A program made the translations under genes and the position numbers. Positions 60,474 through 64,000 of a stretch of 64,000 bases of DNA are shown in pieces. The notes under the pieces were generated by a model, which worked only from the letters and a program-made list of their open reading frames with translations, ran no database searches and was not told the origin of the DNA. Location: NCBI RefSeq assembly GCF_009002475.1, contig NZ_AP019860.1, positions 1,922,001 through 1,986,000 of the forward strand. The letters are read 5' to 3'. Origin of the DNA: Candidatus Uabimicrobium amorphum. Its GTDB lineage: Bacteria > Planctomycetota > Uabimicrobiia > Uabimicrobiales > Uabimicrobiaceae. Position 1 is the first letter of the stretch, and every line of letters begins with the position of its first letter.

Positions 60474-61232
60474 TTATGAAGCGGCGGCGGCCTCTTCTTT
60501 TATCCAAGCGTAACCTTCTTTTTCCAATTCCAATGCCAAGTTTTTATCTCCTGATTTCACAATAGCACCATTGTACAAAACGTGTACAAAGTCAGGAACT
60601 ATGTGATCAAGCAATCTTTGGTAGTGAGTAACAACTACAAAAGCGTTGTCTTCGCCGCGCAATTGATTGATCCCCTCAGAAACGATGCGTAGGGCATCAA
60701 TATCTAATCCAGAGTCCGTTTCATCCAGAACCGCCAATTGGAATCCCAAGACAGCCATTTGCAAAATTTCATTGCGTTTTTTCTCACCACCAGAGAAACC
60801 TTCGTTTACTGCGCGACGTAAAAATTCGTCGTCGACCTCAACGAGTTTTGCTTTTTCACGCACTAGTTTTAGAATTTCACGGGCACTCATCTTTTTTTGC
60901 TCGTGGTACTCGCGATTTGCATTTAAAGCGGTTTTTAGAAAATTGATCATACTTACCCCAGGAATTTCCACAGGGTATTGAAACGCCATGAATATACCTT
61001 CACGTGAACGGTCTTCTATTGACATCTCTAGTAAATCTTCTCCTTTATATATGATCTCGCCTGCGGTTACTTCGTAATCTTCTTTTCCCGCAAGTACATT
61101 CGCTAAAGTACTTTTTCCCGAACCATTTGGCCCCATAATCGCGTGTACTTCGCCTTTGTTAATTTCTAAATTTAATCCGCGTAGTATTTCGTTACCTTCT
61201 ACAGATACATGCAAGTTTTTAATTTTTAACAT
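60474..61232 (-). CDS. sufC: Fe-S cluster assembly ATPase SufC
   Basis: 252 residues, ABC-type ATPase without membrane domain. Walker A GPNGSGKSTLANVLAG, signature FSGGEKKRNEI, Walker B AVLDETDSGLDIDAL and the H-loop VVTHYQRLL. SufC drives shape changes of the SufBCD scaffold. 4 bp after sufB. Confidence 0.97.
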   Translation of the reverse strand: MLKIKNLHVSVEGNEILRGLNLEINKGEVHAIMGPNGSGKSTLANVLAGKEDYEVTAGEIIYKGEDLLEMSIEDRSREGIFMAFQYPVEIPGVSMINFLKTALNANREYHEQKKMSAREILKLVREKAKLVEVDDEFLRRAVNEGFSGGEKKRNEILQMAVLGFQLAVLDETDSGLDIDALRIVSEGINQLRGEDNAFVVVTHYQRLLDHIVPDFVHVLYNGAIVKSGDKNLALELEKEGYAWIKEEAAAAS

Positions 61233-61236
61233 AATT

Positions 61237-62673
61237 CTATCCTACACTACCTTCTAAACTAATTTTCAGAAGCTGTTGCGCTTCCAAAGCAAATTCCACA
61301 GGAAGTTCTTCTAATACTTCTTTACAATAACCATTTACGATGAGGGCAATGGCGTCCTCCATCTCAATTCCACGTTGGGCACAATAAAATAACTGATCTT
61401 CACCAACTTTTGAGGTTGTGGCTTCGTGCTCGATCTTAGCACCTTTGTTGTGTATCTCTAAATATGGAAACGTATGTGCACCGCAACGGTCTCCGATGAG
61501 AAGAGAATCACACTGCGAAAAGTTACGTGCCTTGTCGGCCGACTTAGCCACTTTTACTAAACCACGGTAAGAATTATGACTTTTCCCTGCCGAAATACCT
61601 TTAGAAACAATCGTACTCTTGGTATTTTTTCCTAGATGAATCATCTTTGTTCCGGTATCCGCTTGTTGGTAATTATTGGTAACTGCCACGGAGTAAAATT
61701 CACCGACAGAGTTATCTCCTTTGAGAATAACACTTGGGTATTTCCAGGTAATTGCCGAACCAGTTTCCACTTGTGTCCATGAAATTTTTGCACTTCGGTG
61801 ACAAATTCCTCTCTTGGTCACAAAGTTGTATATTCCACCAACACCATTTTCATCTCCAGGATACCAGTTTTGTACTGTAGAGTATTTTACCTCAGCACTT
61901 TCATGAGCAATAATTTCCACTACCGCAGCATGTAACTGATTGTCTGCGAAACGTGGCGCGGTACAACCTTCTAGATAGCTCACATAACTACCTTCTTCCG
62001 CAATGATTAAGGTGCGTTCAAACTGTCCGGTATTTGGAGTGTTGATGCGAAAATATGTCGATAGATCCATGGGGCATCTTACACCCTTCGGAATGTAACA
62101 AAAAGATCCATCGCTAAATACCGCAGAATTTAGTGCCGCAAAATAGTTGTCTGTATGAGGCACGACACTACCAATATATTTCTTGATCAAATCAGGATGC
62201 TCTTGCAATGCCTCAGAGAAAGAACAAAAAATAATGCCTTTTTCCGCCAACTGCTCCTTAAAAGTTGTGGTAACGGATACGCTGTCAATCACCGCATCTA
62301 CAGCTACTCCAGCAAGTCTTTTTTGCTCTAACAACGGAATGCCCAGTTTATCAAACGTCTCTTTAATTTTTGGATCAAGTTCGTCCAGGCTTTCTAATGC
62401 TTTTTGTTGTTTAGGAGCCGCATAGTAGTACGCCTCTTGATAGTCAATCGGTGGATATTTTACATTTGGCCACGTAGGCTCGGTCATTGTCTGCCAATGA
62501 CGGAAAGCTTTCAATCTCCACTCTAACATCCACTCAGGTTCTTGCTTTTTTTCCGAAATAAGTCGTACGATATCTTCCGATAACCCCTTAGGAGCTATTT
62601 CGGTATCAATGTCGCTATGAAAACCGTACTTATATTCTCTTGTAGCAAGTTCTTCTATTTGCTGTTTAGACAT
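61237..62673 (-). CDS. sufB: Fe-S cluster scaffold protein SufB
   Basis: 478 residues. Family blocks: [47 protein letters not shown] (conserved Cys), [23 protein letters not shown] and the C-terminal [23 protein letters not shown] end. First gene of the minus-strand sufBCD-grx operon. No cysteine desulfurase (sufS) or sufE/sufU is in the operon, so sulfur must come from a desulfurase encoded elsewhere. Confidence 0.97.
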   Translation of the reverse strand: MSKQQIEELATREYKYGFHSDIDTEIAPKGLSEDIVRLISEKKQEPEWMLEWRLKAFRHWQTMTEPTWPNVKYPPIDYQEAYYYAAPKQQKALESLDELDPKIKETFDKLGIPLLEQKRLAGVAVDAVIDSVSVTTTFKEQLAEKGIIFCSFSEALQEHPDLIKKYIGSVVPHTDNYFAALNSAVFSDGSFCYIPKGVRCPMDLSTYFRINTPNTGQFERTLIIAEEGSYVSYLEGCTAPRFADNQLHAAVVEIIAHESAEVKYSTVQNWYPGDENGVGGIYNFVTKRGICHRSAKISWTQVETGSAITWKYPSVILKGDNSVGEFYSVAVTNNYQQADTGTKMIHLGKNTKSTIVSKGISAGKSHNSYRGLVKVAKSADKARNFSQCDSLLIGDRCGAHTFPYLEIHNKGAKIEHEATTSKVGEDQLFYCAQRGIEMEDAIALIVNGYCKEVLEELPVEFALEAQQLLKISLEGSVG

Positions 62674-62721
62674 ATCAAATCTCTTTTTGTAATTTTAGTA
62701 TTATTTTGTAATTTTAAACTG

Positions 62722-62860
62722 GACTAAAAAGGTCTCGTTTATGGTAAAATTTTTTTGGTGAAAGTAGTTATTACTGAATTTTGCTTTTAAAATCAAGAGA
62801 ATTTTATTTAAAAGCAAATATTAATATGTTATATTATATCTAAATGAGACTAAATTAGTC
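62722..62860. promoter_or_regulatory. Two Rrf2-type operator candidates between suf and rrf2
   Basis: GACTAAAAAGGTC (62722-62734) and GACTAAATTAGTC (62848-62860) share 11 of 13 bases; the second is a perfect palindrome with GACTAA/TTAGTC arms. They lie in the 242-bp divergent region, one nearer each gene. Binding by the adjacent Rrf2 protein in response to iron-sulfur status is the obvious hypothesis. Confidence 0.65.
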
Positions 62861-62915
62861 AAGTTTATTATAAATAAATTTATCCGCACTTCACCAGATT
62901 TAAGAGTATGTTGTC

Positions 62916-63350
62916 ATGTTAAAGTTTAATAAGAAGACGGAATATGCAATTATGGCACTTTTGCATATGTCGGAAAATAATAAACAGGTATGCTCTGTAA
63001 GAGAAATTGCCGAGAAATTTTCGATCCCCAAAGAACTTTTACGCAAGGTTCTACATGCCCTTGCCCAAAAAAACGTCATAGAATCAATACAGGGAGTTAG
63101 AGGTGGTTTCAAAATGACGAGATGTCTACATGATATAAGTGTTATTGAGATTATCAATGCCACACACAAACCAGTGAAAATCGTTGACTGTGTAGATAGT
63201 AGTGACTGCGAATGCCCACAAAACATTGAGTGCAATATAAAGGGTAGTATGTTATCGTTGCAAGACGAACTCAGTAGTTTCTTTAGTTCGATTACTCTTC
63301 AAGATCTACAGAACAAGAACTATCTACGTGAAACCTCAGAAAAGATATAG
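62916..63350 (+). CDS. Rrf2 family transcriptional regulator (IscR/SufR type)
   Basis: 144 residues. Winged-helix start LKFNKKTEYAIMALLHMS, RVLHALAQKNVIESIQGVRGGF-type wing (here KVLHALAQKNVIESIQGVRGG), and a Cys cluster VDCVDSSDCECPQNIEC near residues 90-110 suited to hold an Fe-S cluster. It is divergent from sufB. Likely represses or activates suf depending on cluster load. Confidence 0.9.
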   Translation: MLKFNKKTEYAIMALLHMSENNKQVCSVREIAEKFSIPKELLRKVLHALAQKNVIESIQGVRGGFKMTRCLHDISVIEIINATHKPVKIVDCVDSSDCECPQNIECNIKGSMLSLQDELSSFFSSITLQDLQNKNYLRETSEKI

Positions 63351-63747
63351 GATAGCCTTAGCTCCGTGCCACTGAAAAGATTTTTTGTTTGCAAATATTT
63401 CAAATATTAATTAAGATATAAAAAATTTAATTGTAATTTAATTGTGGTTCAAATAATCATTAAAAATTTTTTATCTAGAAAACAACACATTTCCTCTGTT
63501 CAAAATTTGATCACTCGTTAAATTCAATTTGTTCTTTCATTTCTCAAAACATCTTGCAAATTACCTCAAAGCAAATTTAAAGTCAGTTTTTTCACGCAAA
63601 ACTCCAAATTGTTCAAGAATTTCCATAAACCTGATTTTAAATCCAGGGTACATCCACTCGAAAACAACCGATTTAGATTTATGCAGGAGACTACCCTCAT
63701 TGAAAGATGTGACTATATCCTAAATATTTTGTATAAGAGAGGTCCTT
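63351..63747. other. 397-bp AT-rich intergenic region
   Basis: No credible gene. A 64-codon open frame at 63529-63723 has no ribosome site and lacks protein-like features. The long untranslated region ahead of a DEAD-box helicase gene could be regulatory, as is known for cold-shock helicases, but no defined element is visible. Confidence 0.4.
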
Positions 63748-64000
63748 TTGAAACAAACAAACACAACGTTTAATAATTACAATTTAACGAAAAACATTCT
63801 AAAAGATATTGCGGCAATGGGGTTCAAGACTCCTACCTCAATACAGGCAAAGTGCATTCCGCCCGCTTTAGACGGAAAAGATATTATCGGTTTAGCACAA
63901 ACGGGTACAGGCAAAACGGCCGCCTTTGCATTGCCGATCATACAAAAAGTTGCTCATAACATGGACATGGCAGCTTTGGTACTTGCACCAACACGTGAAC
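63748..64000 (+). CDS. DEAD-box ATP-dependent RNA helicase, N-terminal part
   Basis: Starts at TTG 63748 with GAGAGG upstream (no in-frame ATG or GTG between it and the preceding stop) and runs off the window after 84 residues. Motifs in order: MGFKTPTSIQAKCIPPAL (Q motif), GLAQTGTGKTAAFALPI (Walker A, motif I) and LVLAPTRE (motif Ia). Cytoplasmic RNA remodelling, for example ribosome assembly or cold adaptation; subtype cannot be told. Confidence 0.93.
   Translation, partial: MKQTNTTFNNYNLTKNILKDIAAMGFKTPTSIQAKCIPPALDGKDIIGLAQTGTGKTAAFALPIIQKVAHNMDMAALVLAPTRE

Noticed and set aside
63529..63723. 64-codon plus-strand open frame before the helicase gene
   Set aside because: No ribosome site and no protein-like pattern; probably untranslated region.

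Overview
The window is an AT-rich bacterial chromosome segment (roughly 40% G+C by eye). A Planctomycetota-like host, perhaps a low-GC lineage of the Uabimicrobium type, is suggested by a Hanks-type kinase with a single membrane segment, many HEAT-repeat and beta-propeller secreted proteins, ECF sigma/anti-sigma genes and a eukaryote-like neutral ceramidase. This host assignment is inference from gene content; no rRNA is present.

Layout. 1-2.9 kb: end of an ECF sigma gene, its zinc-finger anti-sigma factor and an exported HEAT protein. 3-11.2 kb: amidohydrolase and ceramidase pair, dprA, a 326-bp inverted-repeat element, a secreted phosphoesterase and a coiled-coil protein. 12-16 kb: a membrane/propeller operon whose last product carries an apparently dead esterase domain. 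16-20.6 kb: phenylacetate genes paaABCD and paaGH. 21-23.5 kb: hemD, an ECF sigma gene and a seven-tRNA array. 23.5-29.4 kb: membrane proteins and hutGF. 29.5-31 kb: an IS4-type element inserted in a palindromic repeat. 31-38 kb: potassium channel, menH-like hydrolase, alkylsulfatase-like gene and ileS. 38-46 kb: STAS protein, kinase, and a large propeller gene split by a second IS4-type element. 46.5-51 kb: a three-gene operon of unknown function ending in a Lon-like/HEAT membrane protein. 51-57.4 kb: TetR plus a tripartite RND efflux operon. 57.4-64 kb: a degenerate phosphoesterase, yaiI, the suf operon with a monothiol glutaredoxin and a divergent Rrf2 regulator, and the start of a DEAD-box helicase.

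The most striking signal is leader-peptide attenuation of translation genes. On the minus strand a 27-codon ORF packed with Leu and Tyr codons is followed by a strong intrinsic terminator and then by five tRNAs with leucine anticodons and two tRNA-Tyr genes. The leucine-anticodon tRNAs lack the long variable arm expected of bacterial tRNA-Leu. On the plus strand an Ile-rich 27-codon ORF and two tandem terminators precede ileS, and complementary segments are visible that could switch off both terminators when the ribosome stalls. Together these suggest that charging of specific tRNAs controls synthesis of the matching tRNAs and synthetase.

Other notable items are a 19-bp palindrome shared by two unrelated promoters, A8 frameshift sites at the start of both transposase genes, several families of structured dispersed repeats, and two enzyme-fold proteins that have lost their catalytic residues.
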